DNA of 64,000 nt from an uncultured Eubacteriales bacterium (GTDB taxonomy: Bacteria; Bacillota; Clostridia; Christensenellales; Aristaeellaceae), in the NCBI GenBank assembly GCA_900542445.1, contig UQNN01000010.1, forward strand, positions 1-64,000, in the 5' to 3' direction. Positions within the stretch are counted from its first letter, which is position 1; the number at the start of each line of letters is the position of its first letter. Both the position numbers and the translations under genes were made by a program. Positions 7,105 through 15,668 of the stretch are shown here, piece after piece. The notes under the pieces were generated by a model. The model was given only the letters and a program-made list of their open reading frames with translations. It was not told where the DNA came from and did no database searches.

Positions 7105-8220
7105 ATGCGCGTGGCGCAGGTGATCGGCAAGCTTGCGGCAGCGGGCGTGGAAGCGGTGGTCAATAACTATTATTGTTCCATGAATACGGAACGGATTCAG
7201 TTTGATTATTTCATCGACGAGGACTCCGAGCTGGCGCCGCCGCAGGAGATGATCGACCGCGGGGCGCGCTATTTTGTCGTGCCGTCCACCCGGCACGCGG
7301 CTGCGCGGGTGCGTGCGCTGACGGCGCTGTTTCGCGAAAATCATTATGCCATTGTGCACGCGCATATGAACACGCTCAACCTGCCGGTGCTGTATGCGGC
7401 GTGGCGCGCCGATGTGCCCGTGCGCATCAGCCACAATCACAGCGCGGCTGCGCCGGAGGAAAAGGCGCGGACGCTGCTCAAGCTGATGCTCCGCCCGACG
7501 GCGGGATGGTTTGCCACGGACCGGATGGCGTGCGGCGAGCAGGCGGCGGTCTGGATGTTTGGAAAAAAAGCGGTCGAGGCGGGGCGCGTCACGGTGCTGC
7601 CCAACGCCATCGACGCAGCCGCATTCGCTTATGATGCGGCGGGGCGCGACAGTCTGCGGCGGCAATGGGGCTTTGACGCGGATATGGTGGTTATCGGCCA
7701 CGTGGGGCGCTTCATGCCGCAGAAAAATCACGCTTTCCTGCTGGCATGTTTCGCGCAATACCATAAACGCCACGCAAACAGCCGCCTGCTGCTTGTCGGC
7801 GGCGGTGAGTTGAAGGAACAGGTTCAGCGGCAGGCGGAAACGCTGGGGATTGGCGGCGCGGTCTGCATGGCCGGCGTTCGCAAGGATATGCGGCAGGTGT
7901 ACAGCGCGATGGATATCTTTGCGCTTCCCAGCCTCTATGAGGGGCTGCCGATGGTTTGCCTGGAAGCGCAGGCCAACGGTCTGCCCTGCCTGATGTCCGA
8001 TCGGGTGACGGCGGAAACGGCGGTCACGCCGGAGGCGGCGTTTCTGCCGCTGGATCATGGGCCAGAGCCGTGGTGCGCCGCGTTTGAGCGCGCGGACAGG
8101 CAGAAAGACCGCGCCGGGGGCGTGGAGGCCGTGCGCCGCGCGGGGCGCGATGTGCGCCAAACGGGCATACAGCTGGAACGGTTGTATGAGAGGATGACGG
8201 CGGGAGGAGCGGACAGATGA
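7105..8220 (+). CDS. Glycosyltransferase family 4 (EpsF-like)
   Basis: A 371-residue GT-B enzyme, cytoplasmic or membrane-associated, that transfers a sugar from a nucleotide donor. The N-terminal domain starts MRVAQVIGKLAAAGVEAVV, the pattern of EpsF-like enzymes. The donor domain has VVIGHVGRFMPQKNH and the retaining EX7E motif EGLPMVCLE (about 278-286). ATG at 7105 is chosen over the GTG at 7090 because the family begins with MRVAQV; the ribosome binding site is weak (GTGGGG). It is first gene of the operon and overlaps the next gene by 4 bases. Donor and acceptor are unknown. Confidence 0.9.
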   Translation: MRVAQVIGKLAAAGVEAVVNNYYCSMNTERIQFDYFIDEDSELAPPQEMIDRGARYFVVPSTRHAAARVRALTALFRENHYAIVHAHMNTLNLPVLYAAWRADVPVRISHNHSAAAPEEKARTLLKLMLRPTAGWFATDRMACGEQAAVWMFGKKAVEAGRVTVLPNAIDAAAFAYDAAGRDSLRRQWGFDADMVVIGHVGRFMPQKNHAFLLACFAQYHKRHANSRLLLVGGGELKEQVQRQAETLGIGGAVCMAGVRKDMRQVYSAMDIFALPSLYEGLPMVCLEAQANGLPCLMSDRVTAETAVTPEAAFLPLDHGPEPWCAAFERADRQKDRAGGVEAVRRAGRDVRQTGIQLERLYERMTAGGADR

Positions 8221-9179
8221 CCAAACCGTTGATTTCCGTTGTCGTCCCGCTTTACCGTGTGGAAGCGGAGATGCCGCTGTGTGTGGACAGCGTGCTGGCG
8301 CAGACCTACGACCGACTGGATGTGATTCTGGTGGACGACGGTTCGCCGGATGGCTGCGGCCGCCTGGCGGAGGATTACGCCCGGCGGGACGCGCGCGTGC
8401 GGGCGATTCATCGCGAAAACGGCGGTCTGTCCGCGGCGCGCAACACGGGCACGCTGGCGGCGAAGGGCGACTATATCACCTATGTGGACGGCGACGACTT
8501 TCTGCATCCCGTCTGCGTGGAAAGCCTGTACGGGCTGATCGAGCGCTACCGGGCCGATCTGGCTGTCTGCACGATGAAGACTTTTCAGGAAAAGCCGGAT
8601 GAAGTCATCCGGCAGACAACGGGCCAAACGGCCTGCTTTGAACGCGAAAAGGCCCTGGAGCACATGCTCTATCAGCGGCTTTTCGATACAAGCGCATGCG
8701 GCAAATTATACCGCACCGAAGATGCGCGCGGGCAGCTTTTCCCCGTGGGGAGGCTGTTTGAGGATCTGGCGACGGTGTATCGCTTCCTGTGGCGCGCGGA
8801 GCGCACAGCATGGGAGAGCGACGCGCTCTACGGCTATCGCACGCGCGGGGACAGCATCATGAATCAGCGCTTCCACGAGGGGCGCTTCGATGAGCTGACC
8901 GCGATCGATGAACTATGCGATTTTGTGCGGGAAAACTGTCCGTCCGTGCAGCGCGCGGCGGACTGCCGCCGGTTCAGCTGTCTGTGCCAGACCCTGCTGG
9001 CGATTCCGCCGGAGGACGCGCGGTATCGCGGTCGGGCGGAGGCCATCTTTGCGGAGCTGTGCCGGCTGCGCTGGAGGGTTTTGAGCGACCCACGGGCGAG
9101 AATGAAAAACCGCGGTGCGGCGGCGCTCACACTGCTGGGGGAAAGGGGGTTCAGGCGCTGTGCCGCGGCGCGCGGATGA
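8217..9179 (+). CDS. Glycosyltransferase family 2
   Basis: A 320-residue GT-A enzyme. SVVVPLYRVEAEMPLCVDSVL opens the nucleotide-binding fold in part (the last few residues vary from the family), then VDDGSPDG, the NGGLSAARNTG loop and the metal-binding YVDGDDF at about 86-92. No membrane helices are seen. The C-terminal third is helical and charged. Start ATG overlaps the previous stop (ATGA). It probably adds one sugar during repeat-unit or primer assembly for the ABC-exported glycan; specificity cannot be read from sequence. Confidence 0.9.
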   Translation: MTKPLISVVVPLYRVEAEMPLCVDSVLAQTYDRLDVILVDDGSPDGCGRLAEDYARRDARVRAIHRENGGLSAARNTGTLAAKGDYITYVDGDDFLHPVCVESLYGLIERYRADLAVCTMKTFQEKPDEVIRQTTGQTACFEREKALEHMLYQRLFDTSACGKLYRTEDARGQLFPVGRLFEDLATVYRFLWRAERTAWESDALYGYRTRGDSIMNQRFHEGRFDELTAIDELCDFVRENCPSVQRAADCRRFSCLCQTLLAIPPEDARYRGRAEAIFAELCRLRWRVLSDPRARMKNRGAAALTLLGERGFRRCAAARG

Positions 9180-9260
9180 AAGCGGCGATGACTTGGGAAA
9201 AAACAAAATGCGTTTGGAGAAACGCTTCGTCATATTCAGACATAACAGGAGAGAAAAAAG

Positions 9261-10061
9261 ATGTTTCAGAATCTGAAAACGCGGGTCGGCAACATGGCGG
9301 CCGCCCTGAAAAAATACAATCCGCTGCTGATTGAACTGGTTTCGCGCGATATTAAGGTGCGTTACCGCAAGTCGGTGCTGGGCATGCTCTGGACGGTGCT
9401 CAATCCGCTGCTGATGATGTGCGTCATCACGGTGGTGTTTTCCACGATTTTCAAGCAGAATATCCCGAATTTCCCGATTTATTACCTGAGCGGTTCGCTG
9501 ATTTTTTCGTTTAATTCCGAAGCGACCACCAACGCGATGCACTCCATTCTGTCCAACTGTTCGCTGATTAAAAAGGTCTATCTGCCCAAATACCTGTTTC
9601 CGATTTCCTGCGTGCTTTCCTCGCTGGTGAACCTCGGCTTTTCGCTCGTCGCGATGTTTATCGTGATGATCGTCACGCGCACGCCTTTCCATGCGACGCT
9701 GCTGCTGATGCCGATTCCGATTTTTTATACGTTCCTGTTTTCGGTCGGTCTGGGCACGATGCTCGCCGCGCTGACGGTGTATTTCCGCGATATCGCGCAT
9801 TTCTACGGCGTGTTCATTCTGGCCTGGACGTATTTCACCCCGATTTTCTACCCGGTGGATATCCTGCCGGATTTTGCGCTCAGGCTGATGCAGTTTAACC
9901 CGATGTTCCACTATGTCAATTTCATGCGCGAGCTGGTCATTTACGGCACTTTCCCCGGAATCACCGAGAATCTGATCTGCGTGGCCATGAGCGTGCTGAT
10001 GCTGTTTGCGGGCTTCTGGGTTTTCTACAAGAAGCAGGATCATTTCGTCCTGTACATTTAA
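9261..10061 (+). CDS. ABC-2 type polysaccharide exporter, permease (Wzm/TagG family)
   Basis: A 266-residue integral membrane protein, normal length for the family, with about six helices. It begins with an amphipathic stretch, then the family hallmark ISRDIKVRYRKSVLG-like segment (here LVSRDIKVRYRKSVLGMLW) before the first helix, and has the typical YFTPIFYPVDILP loop late in the protein. Such permeases flip finished lipid-linked polysaccharide across the membrane. An AGGAGAGAAAAAAG site precedes ATG 9261. The ATPase partner follows 13 bases downstream. Confidence 0.93.
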   Translation: MFQNLKTRVGNMAAALKKYNPLLIELVSRDIKVRYRKSVLGMLWTVLNPLLMMCVITVVFSTIFKQNIPNFPIYYLSGSLIFSFNSEATTNAMHSILSNCSLIKKVYLPKYLFPISCVLSSLVNLGFSLVAMFIVMIVTRTPFHATLLLMPIPIFYTFLFSVGLGTMLAALTVYFRDIAHFYGVFILAWTYFTPIFYPVDILPDFALRLMQFNPMFHYVNFMRELVIYGTFPGITENLICVAMSVLMLFAGFWVFYKKQDHFVLYI

Positions 10062-10074
10062 TGAGGTAACGATC

Positions 10075-10803
10075 ATGAGCACAAGCATAAAAGTCGATCA
10101 GGTCTCGATGATGTTCAACATGAGCAGCGAAAAGGTGGATAACATCAAGGAATATTTCATCCGCGTGCTCAAACACAAGATTGCCGTCGAGCCTTTCTGG
10201 GCCTTGCAGGATGTTTCCTTTGAGCTGAAGCGCGGCGATTCGCTGGGCGTCATCGGCCTCAACGGCTCCGGCAAGAGCACGCTGCTCAAACTGGTCAGCG
10301 GCATTTTGAAGCCGACGAAGGGCACGGTGGAGACTTACGGCAGCATTGCCCCGCTCATCGAGCTTGGCGCGGGCTTCGATCCGGAACTTTCCGCCGTGGA
10401 AAACATCTACCTCAACGGCGCGGTGCTGGGCTATTCGCACGCCTATATGGAAGAGCGGGTGGACAGCATTCTGGATTTTGCCGAGCTGGAGGAATTCCGC
10501 AACATTGCCATCAAAAACTTTTCTTCCGGCATGACAGCCCGACTGGGTTTCGCCATCGCGACGATGAACGTGCCGGATATCCTGATTCTGGACGAGATTC
10601 TTGCCGTCGGCGACTATAAATTCCAGGAGAAGAGTTTTGCGCGCACCAGGTCGCTGATCGATTCCGGGGCGACGCTGCTGCTTGTTTCCCATTCCGGGGA
10701 ACAGATTACCAAGCTCTGCTCCAAGGCGCTGTGGCTGGACAAGGGCCATGTGAAGATGTACGGCCCGGCCGAAGAGGTTTGCCGGGCGTACAGCCAGATG
10801 TGA
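10075..10803 (+). CDS. ABC-2 type polysaccharide exporter, ATPase (Wzt/TagH family)
   Basis: A 242-residue ATPase powering the neighbouring permease. Walker A is GLNGSGKST (61-69), the signature is FSSGMTARLGFA, and Walker B is ILILDEILAVGD. The N-terminal segment with VDNIKEYFIRVLKHK before the core is typical of the Wzt/TagH group. The ATG at 10075 follows GAGGTAACGATC. The protein ends soon after the ATPase core, so there is no C-terminal carbohydrate-binding domain of the kind that reads modified chain ends in O8/O9a Wzt. It lies between the permease and the tandem GT4 gene. Confidence 0.93.
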   Translation: MSTSIKVDQVSMMFNMSSEKVDNIKEYFIRVLKHKIAVEPFWALQDVSFELKRGDSLGVIGLNGSGKSTLLKLVSGILKPTKGTVETYGSIAPLIELGAGFDPELSAVENIYLNGAVLGYSHAYMEERVDSILDFAELEEFRNIAIKNFSSGMTARLGFAIATMNVPDILILDEILAVGDYKFQEKSFARTRSLIDSGATLLLVSHSGEQITKLCSKALWLDKGHVKMYGPAEEVCRAYSQM

Positions 10804-10829
10804 CAAAGGACAGGGGGGAACATACGGCC

Positions 10830-13187
10830 GTGAAACTGCTGATTGTCATCAACCAATTTTACAAAGGAGGAGCGGAAACCAACCTGCTGAACCTGCTTAA
10901 GGCGCTGCCTGAAACGGATGATCAGGTGGATCTGCTGGTTTACGATCAGATGAAACTGCCGAACGTCATTTCGCTGCTGCCGCAGGTGCCGCCGCATGTG
11001 ACGGTCTGCGACGCGGCCGGGCGCGAGGACGGGAGCGGATTTTGGCATAAGGCGCTCTGCCGCATTACGCGGGACGCGACGAAAAAGCAGCTGTATCGCC
11101 CCGCGTGCTTTGAATTTGTGAAAGACAAGCACTATGACGCGGCAATTTCCTACGGCGAATGGATTTCGCCGGAATTTGTGGCCGAACATGTGCAGGCGGA
11201 TCGAAAAATCGTCTGGATTCATTCGGACATCGACAAGGCGCTCTTCTTTAACGAGGAAGTGATGTTCCGCTTTGACGACAAGATTGATCTGTATCTGTTC
11301 GCCTCCGGCAAGTCCATGGAAACGGCGCTCGCGCGATACCCGATCATGCAGGGGCGCGCGACGGTGGTGCATAACCTCTGCGACGACGAGGGCATCCGCC
11401 GCGCCGCCATGGAGAAAGCGCCCGAAACGGAGAAGATGAAGCGGCCGCTGCTGCTGACGGTGGCGAATTTCCGGGCGGAGAAGAACCATCTGCGCCAGGT
11501 AGAGGCCATGGCGCTGCTCAAAAAGCGCGGACTGGATTTCACGTGGCTCAACATCGGCAGCGACACGGATACCGCGCTGATTTCGCAGATCGACGCGGCG
11601 GTGAAGAAACGCGGGCTGGAAGGCCGCTTTATCCGCATGTCGGCGCAGGCCTCGCCCTACCGATTTATGAAAAACGCGGACGCGGTCTGCGTGCTCTCCG
11701 ATTTTGAAAGCTGGTCGCTGGTTATCTCCGAGGCGAAGCTGGTCGGCACGCCCGTCATCGCGACGCGCACATCTGGCGCCATCGAGCAGATCGAGGACGG
11801 CGAAACCGGCGTGCTCTGCGATTTTACGCCGGAAGCGATTGCCGACGGCATCGAGCGGCTGCTGAAAGACGCGGCGCTGCAAAGCCGCATTCGCAAGGCG
11901 CTGGAAGGATTTTCCACGCAGCAGCGCTCCGTGCAGGAATTTACGCAGATGCTCGCGGATTGCCCGGTGCATCGCGCGCGGCCGTCGCTGCTGTATGTGA
12001 GCGACAACATCAACTATGTCAGCGGCGTGCAGCGCGTGACGGCGACGCAGGTGCAGGCGCTGCGCCGGGATTTCGCCATCACCGTGTTCAGCATGGAGGT
12101 GCCTGACGAGCGCAGCCGCAGATTGTTTGCGGGCGTGCCGATTGTGGATATGCAGACCTGCTGCGGCGTGACCTGCCTGGCGATCCCCTGCAGGGACGTG
12201 CTTCTGCATCGGGGATTCACCATGCGCCAGAAGGCCGTTCGGCTGGCCTATGGCGTGATGCGCAAGCTGGGGAAGGAAGCCTGGGCGATCGAAAAGCTGT
12301 CCAACCAGAAGATGAAAGATTTCTTCGAGGGGTTCGACACGGTCTGCGTGCTCAGCGAGGCTTCTCAGATGCGCGATTTTGTTTCCAAACTGAGCCATCC
12401 GAAGAAGATTCAGTGGATTCACACGGACTATGCGCTTTGGAGCGAATACAGCGATTGGACGCGGCAGATTACCGCCAACGACGGCGAACGATATCGCCAT
12501 TACGACCGGGTGGTCTGCCTGACGGAAACCAGCCGACAGGGCTTTTTGCAAAAGCATCCGGAGCTGAGCGAAAAAACGATTGTCGTCGCCAACTTGCAGC
12601 CGGTTGAAGAAATTTTGAAAAAGGCGCAGGCGCCGCTGGAAGGCGTTTCGCTCGATAAAAACGTGACCAACATCGTCTCCGTCGGCAGAATGGACACGGA
12701 AAAGGCCGTGGATCGCATTCTGCGCATTGCGCGCCGCCTGACGGACGAGGGATATGCGTTTCACTGGTATTTCGTCGGCGACGGCGTGCTGCTCAGGGAA
12801 TGGACGGCGCTGCGGGATCAGCTGGCCCTGCAAAAGACGGTCACGTTTTTGGGGCGGATGGAGAACCCATATCCGGTGATGAAGGCGGCGGATTGTTTTG
12901 CGCTGCTTTCCAAATACGAGGGTCTGCCCGTGACCATCGACGAGGCCAAATTGCTGCATGTGCCGGTGATCGCCACGCGCGTGGGCGGAATTCCCGAACA
13001 AATTCAAAGCGAAAAAACAGGAATTTTGGTCGATAATGATGAACAGGATATTTATAACGGGCTGAAGCGGATGCTGGCGCATCCGGAATGCCTGAATGAA
13101 TGGCGCGAAAATCTGCGGCGGGAGGGCGACCGGAACGCCGAAATTCTGCAAAGCCTGATGCGGGTTTTTGCGCCCAAGGGAGCGTAA
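10830..13187 (+). CDS. Tandem two-domain GT4 glycosyltransferase (WbdA-like architecture)
   Basis: A 785-residue protein made of two complete GT4 units. Domain 1 (about 1-375) opens with KLLIVINQFYKGGAETN and has the EX7E motif ESWSLVISE (about 292-300). Domain 2 (about 383-785) opens with SLLYVSDNINYVSGVQRV and has EGLPVTIDE (about 697-705). Both motifs are intact, so both units should be active, as in polymerising bifunctional enzymes that make alternating linkages. GTG at 10830 is chosen because GGGGGGAA lies 9 bases upstream and the frame before it overlaps the ATPase gene. The sugar used is unknown. Confidence 0.9.
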   Translation: MKLLIVINQFYKGGAETNLLNLLKALPETDDQVDLLVYDQMKLPNVISLLPQVPPHVTVCDAAGREDGSGFWHKALCRITRDATKKQLYRPACFEFVKDKHYDAAISYGEWISPEFVAEHVQADRKIVWIHSDIDKALFFNEEVMFRFDDKIDLYLFASGKSMETALARYPIMQGRATVVHNLCDDEGIRRAAMEKAPETEKMKRPLLLTVANFRAEKNHLRQVEAMALLKKRGLDFTWLNIGSDTDTALISQIDAAVKKRGLEGRFIRMSAQASPYRFMKNADAVCVLSDFESWSLVISEAKLVGTPVIATRTSGAIEQIEDGETGVLCDFTPEAIADGIERLLKDAALQSRIRKALEGFSTQQRSVQEFTQMLADCPVHRARPSLLYVSDNINYVSGVQRVTATQVQALRRDFAITVFSMEVPDERSRRLFAGVPIVDMQTCCGVTCLAIPCRDVLLHRGFTMRQKAVRLAYGVMRKLGKEAWAIEKLSNQKMKDFFEGFDTVCVLSEASQMRDFVSKLSHPKKIQWIHTDYALWSEYSDWTRQITANDGERYRHYDRVVCLTETSRQGFLQKHPELSEKTIVVANLQPVEEILKKAQAPLEGVSLDKNVTNIVSVGRMDTEKAVDRILRIARRLTDEGYAFHWYFVGDGVLLREWTALRDQLALQKTVTFLGRMENPYPVMKAADCFALLSKYEGLPVTIDEAKLLHVPVIATRVGGIPEQIQSEKTGILVDNDEQDIYNGLKRMLAHPECLNEWRENLRREGDRNAEILQSLMRVFAPKGA

Positions 13188-13194
13188 ACAGGAA

Positions 13195-14331
13195 ATGAAA
13201 CGGACGCTGTTGTTCGTCATCACACAGTTTTATCGCGGCGGCGCGGAGACCGCGCTGGTCAACCTGCTCAAGGCGCTCAGCCCGGAGGATTACGACGTCG
13301 ATCTGCTGGTGCTCAACCAGACGACGCAGGAAAATTCGCTCCTGCCGGAAGTGCCCGCATGGGTGCGGGTGCTGGACGCAGGCGCGGAAAACGGCGCAAA
13401 GCCCTTCTCCATGACAAAGAAGGCGTTCTGGCTGGGCGGGGACGCGGCGCTCCGCTTTGTTGCGGGCCGGACATACGACGCGGCGTTCAGCTACGGCGAG
13501 TGGTGCCCGCTGGAATTTGTGGCGCAAAACGTGGCGGCACGGACGAAGGCGGTTTGGATTCATACGGATATCACCAAGTCAAACGGATTTGACGCTAACG
13601 CGTTTTTCGATTCGTTCCTCAGCTATCGATACTATATCTTTGTTTCCGAGGATACGAAGCGCAGAGCGGAGGCCAGATACCCGTTCCTGATTGGCAAGAG
13701 CGCGTTGATTCATAATGTGCTCGACCGCGCGTGGCTGGAAAAGCAGGCCGCGCAGCCGGTGAAAGATTTTGCCTATCCCGTGTGGGGGCTGCACCTGATC
13801 ACCGTCGCCAACGTGCGGACGGAAAAGGGTTATCCGCGCATGCTGGAAACGGCGAAAGCGCTCAAAGCGCGCAAGGTGGAATTTACGTGGCTGTGCGTCG
13901 GTGCGCAGCCGGATGCGGCGCTGTTGGAAAGGCTGAAACGGGAGATTGCGCAAAGCGGCCTGAACGGGCAGATGATTCTGCTGGGGCCGAGAGCCAATCC
14001 CTATCCTTACATGCGCGCGGCGCAGGTGTTTGTGCTGCTTTCGGATTACGAGGCGTGGCCGCTGGCGATGGCGGAGGCCATGATGCTGGGCAGACCGGCG
14101 GTTGCGACCCGAACCAGCGGCGCATGCACCCATATCGTGGATGGGCAGAACGGCCTGCTCTGCGATTTCAGCGCCGAAAGCGCGGCGGATGCGTTGCAGC
14201 GTTGCGCCGAGGATGAAAACCTGATGCGGACGATTCGCTGCGGCGCGGCGCGGTTCGATCCCGCGCCCGAAGCGCTGCGGGAGTTTCACGAATTTATCGC
14301 ACATTGTATGAAATTCAATTCTGAAATATAA
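13195..14331 (+). CDS. Glycosyltransferase family 4
   Basis: A 378-residue GT-B enzyme closely related to domain 1 of the preceding tandem protein: it starts MKRTLLFVITQFYRGGAETA and shares the ARYPFLIGKSALIHNV region with it. EX7E is EAWPLAMAE at about 284-292. ATG 13195 lies 7 bases after the preceding stop, with ACAGGAA as a modest binding site. The similarity suggests duplication inside the operon. It probably acts in primer or repeat synthesis for the exported glycan. Confidence 0.9.
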   Translation: MKRTLLFVITQFYRGGAETALVNLLKALSPEDYDVDLLVLNQTTQENSLLPEVPAWVRVLDAGAENGAKPFSMTKKAFWLGGDAALRFVAGRTYDAAFSYGEWCPLEFVAQNVAARTKAVWIHTDITKSNGFDANAFFDSFLSYRYYIFVSEDTKRRAEARYPFLIGKSALIHNVLDRAWLEKQAAQPVKDFAYPVWGLHLITVANVRTEKGYPRMLETAKALKARKVEFTWLCVGAQPDAALLERLKREIAQSGLNGQMILLGPRANPYPYMRAAQVFVLLSDYEAWPLAMAEAMMLGRPAVATRTSGACTHIVDGQNGLLCDFSAESAADALQRCAEDENLMRTIRCGAARFDPAPEALREFHEFIAHCMKFNSEI

Positions 14332-14372
14332 CGGATGCGCGCGGGAGCGCGTCGAACAGAAAGGAAAAGTTT

Positions 14373-15629
14373 ATGGGAGAAATGATTGAACGGCTGGATT
14401 TCAGCGGGAAGCAAAAATACAGCGCGGTGGAAGCGACCATCCATCTGAACCGTTACGCGATGGCGCGCCCGTACGTCGCGGGCAAGCGTGTGCTGGACGT
14501 GGCCAGCGGCGAAGGATACGGCAGCTTTTTGCTGCGCCGCTGGGGCGCGGAATCGGTGGAGGGCATCGACGTGGACGAGCAGACCGTGGAAACCGCGACG
14601 CGGCTCTTCGGCGGCGACGGCGTGCATTACCAGTGCCACACCGCGGAGCAGCTCCCTTTTGAAGATCATACCTTCGATGTGGTCTGCTCGTTTGAGACGA
14701 TCGAGCATCTCGATCACCCCGAATTGTTCCTTCAGGAGATCAGGCGTGTGCTCAAGCCCGGCGGAAACATCATCCTTTCCTGCCCGAATGATCCCTATTA
14801 TTACAAACAGGGAACGCCGGAAAATCCGTTCCACAAAAGACAGTATACCTATTTCGATTTCAAGCAGCTGGCCGAAAAATATCTCGGTCAGCGGGTGCGC
14901 TACTATCTGGCGTATGCCCTGAATGGATTCGTCAATCTGCCGATTGAAGAGAGCACGCTTCCGCCGGAAGGCGGTGAAGAATCTCCGCTGCCAACGGACA
15001 TGATGGAAATGTTCAATTATAAGGATGCTGTCCAAGCAGTATGTGTTTCCGGCGAGCGCTATTTGAATCATTGGAATGCCAACTATTTTGTCGGCATCTG
15101 GGGACCGAATAATTCTACGTCGATCAATGCTTCAATTTTTCCGAGAGAGACGTTTATTGAGATTAAAGATGAAGATGAAGAATTTTTGCGCGAAGTTGCC
15201 AGGCTGAAAGAAGATTTTGAAAAGCACACCGCGCAGGAAGCCGAATATGCCCGCCAGCTCGAAGAAACCAAGGCAGTTTTTAAACAGCGGGAAGAAGATT
15301 ACAAGCAGCAGCTGGAAGCCGGAAAGGCGTATATCGAGCATATCAAAGAAGAGGCGGCCAGACAGGCGCATGTGGCGGAACTGGAACAGCAGCGCACGTC
15401 CATGATGCTCGAACTGGTCAACAAGGAAAAGGACATGATGCAGCAGAGTTACGCCCGCGACTATGCGGAGCTGACGCGGCTTCGCGAGCAATATAACCAG
15501 CTCAGCACGGAAAACGCGCAGCATTGCGAAGAGCTTCGCCTGATTCATGCCTCCAGAGGATTCAAACTTTTGAACATGGGCTATCCGATCAAGAAGCGGA
15601 TTTGGAAGATTTTTGGCAAAGAGATTTGA
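14373..15629 (+). CDS. SAM-dependent methyltransferase fused to a long coiled coil
   Basis: A 418-residue protein. Residues 15-190 are a class I methyltransferase: motif I VLDVASGEGYG (40-50), acidic GIDVDE (64-69), motif IV FDVVCSFETIEHL (101-113), VLKPGGNIILS (126-136). A linker (190-260) leads to a charged coiled coil of about 130 residues (262-392), then a basic amphipathic end FKLLNMGYPIKKRIWKIFGK (397-416) that could bind membrane. This layout recalls WbdD, which caps O9a chains by methylation and sets length through its coiled coil, but the WbdD kinase domain is missing. AGAAAGGAAAAG precedes ATG 14373. Confidence 0.88.
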   Translation: MGEMIERLDFSGKQKYSAVEATIHLNRYAMARPYVAGKRVLDVASGEGYGSFLLRRWGAESVEGIDVDEQTVETATRLFGGDGVHYQCHTAEQLPFEDHTFDVVCSFETIEHLDHPELFLQEIRRVLKPGGNIILSCPNDPYYYKQGTPENPFHKRQYTYFDFKQLAEKYLGQRVRYYLAYALNGFVNLPIEESTLPPEGGEESPLPTDMMEMFNYKDAVQAVCVSGERYLNHWNANYFVGIWGPNNSTSINASIFPRETFIEIKDEDEEFLREVARLKEDFEKHTAQEAEYARQLEETKAVFKQREEDYKQQLEAGKAYIEHIKEEAARQAHVAELEQQRTSMMLELVNKEKDMMQQSYARDYAELTRLREQYNQLSTENAQHCEELRLIHASRGFKLLNMGYPIKKRIWKIFGKEI

Positions 15630-15668
15630 CGGGCATTGAAGATATAGAAGTGAGGACGGGGTGCTGAT

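Noticed and set aside
10614..13223. A minus-strand open frame of about 870 codons
   Set aside because: Antisense to the tandem GT4 gene with shadow-type composition; the plus-strand gene has intact motifs.
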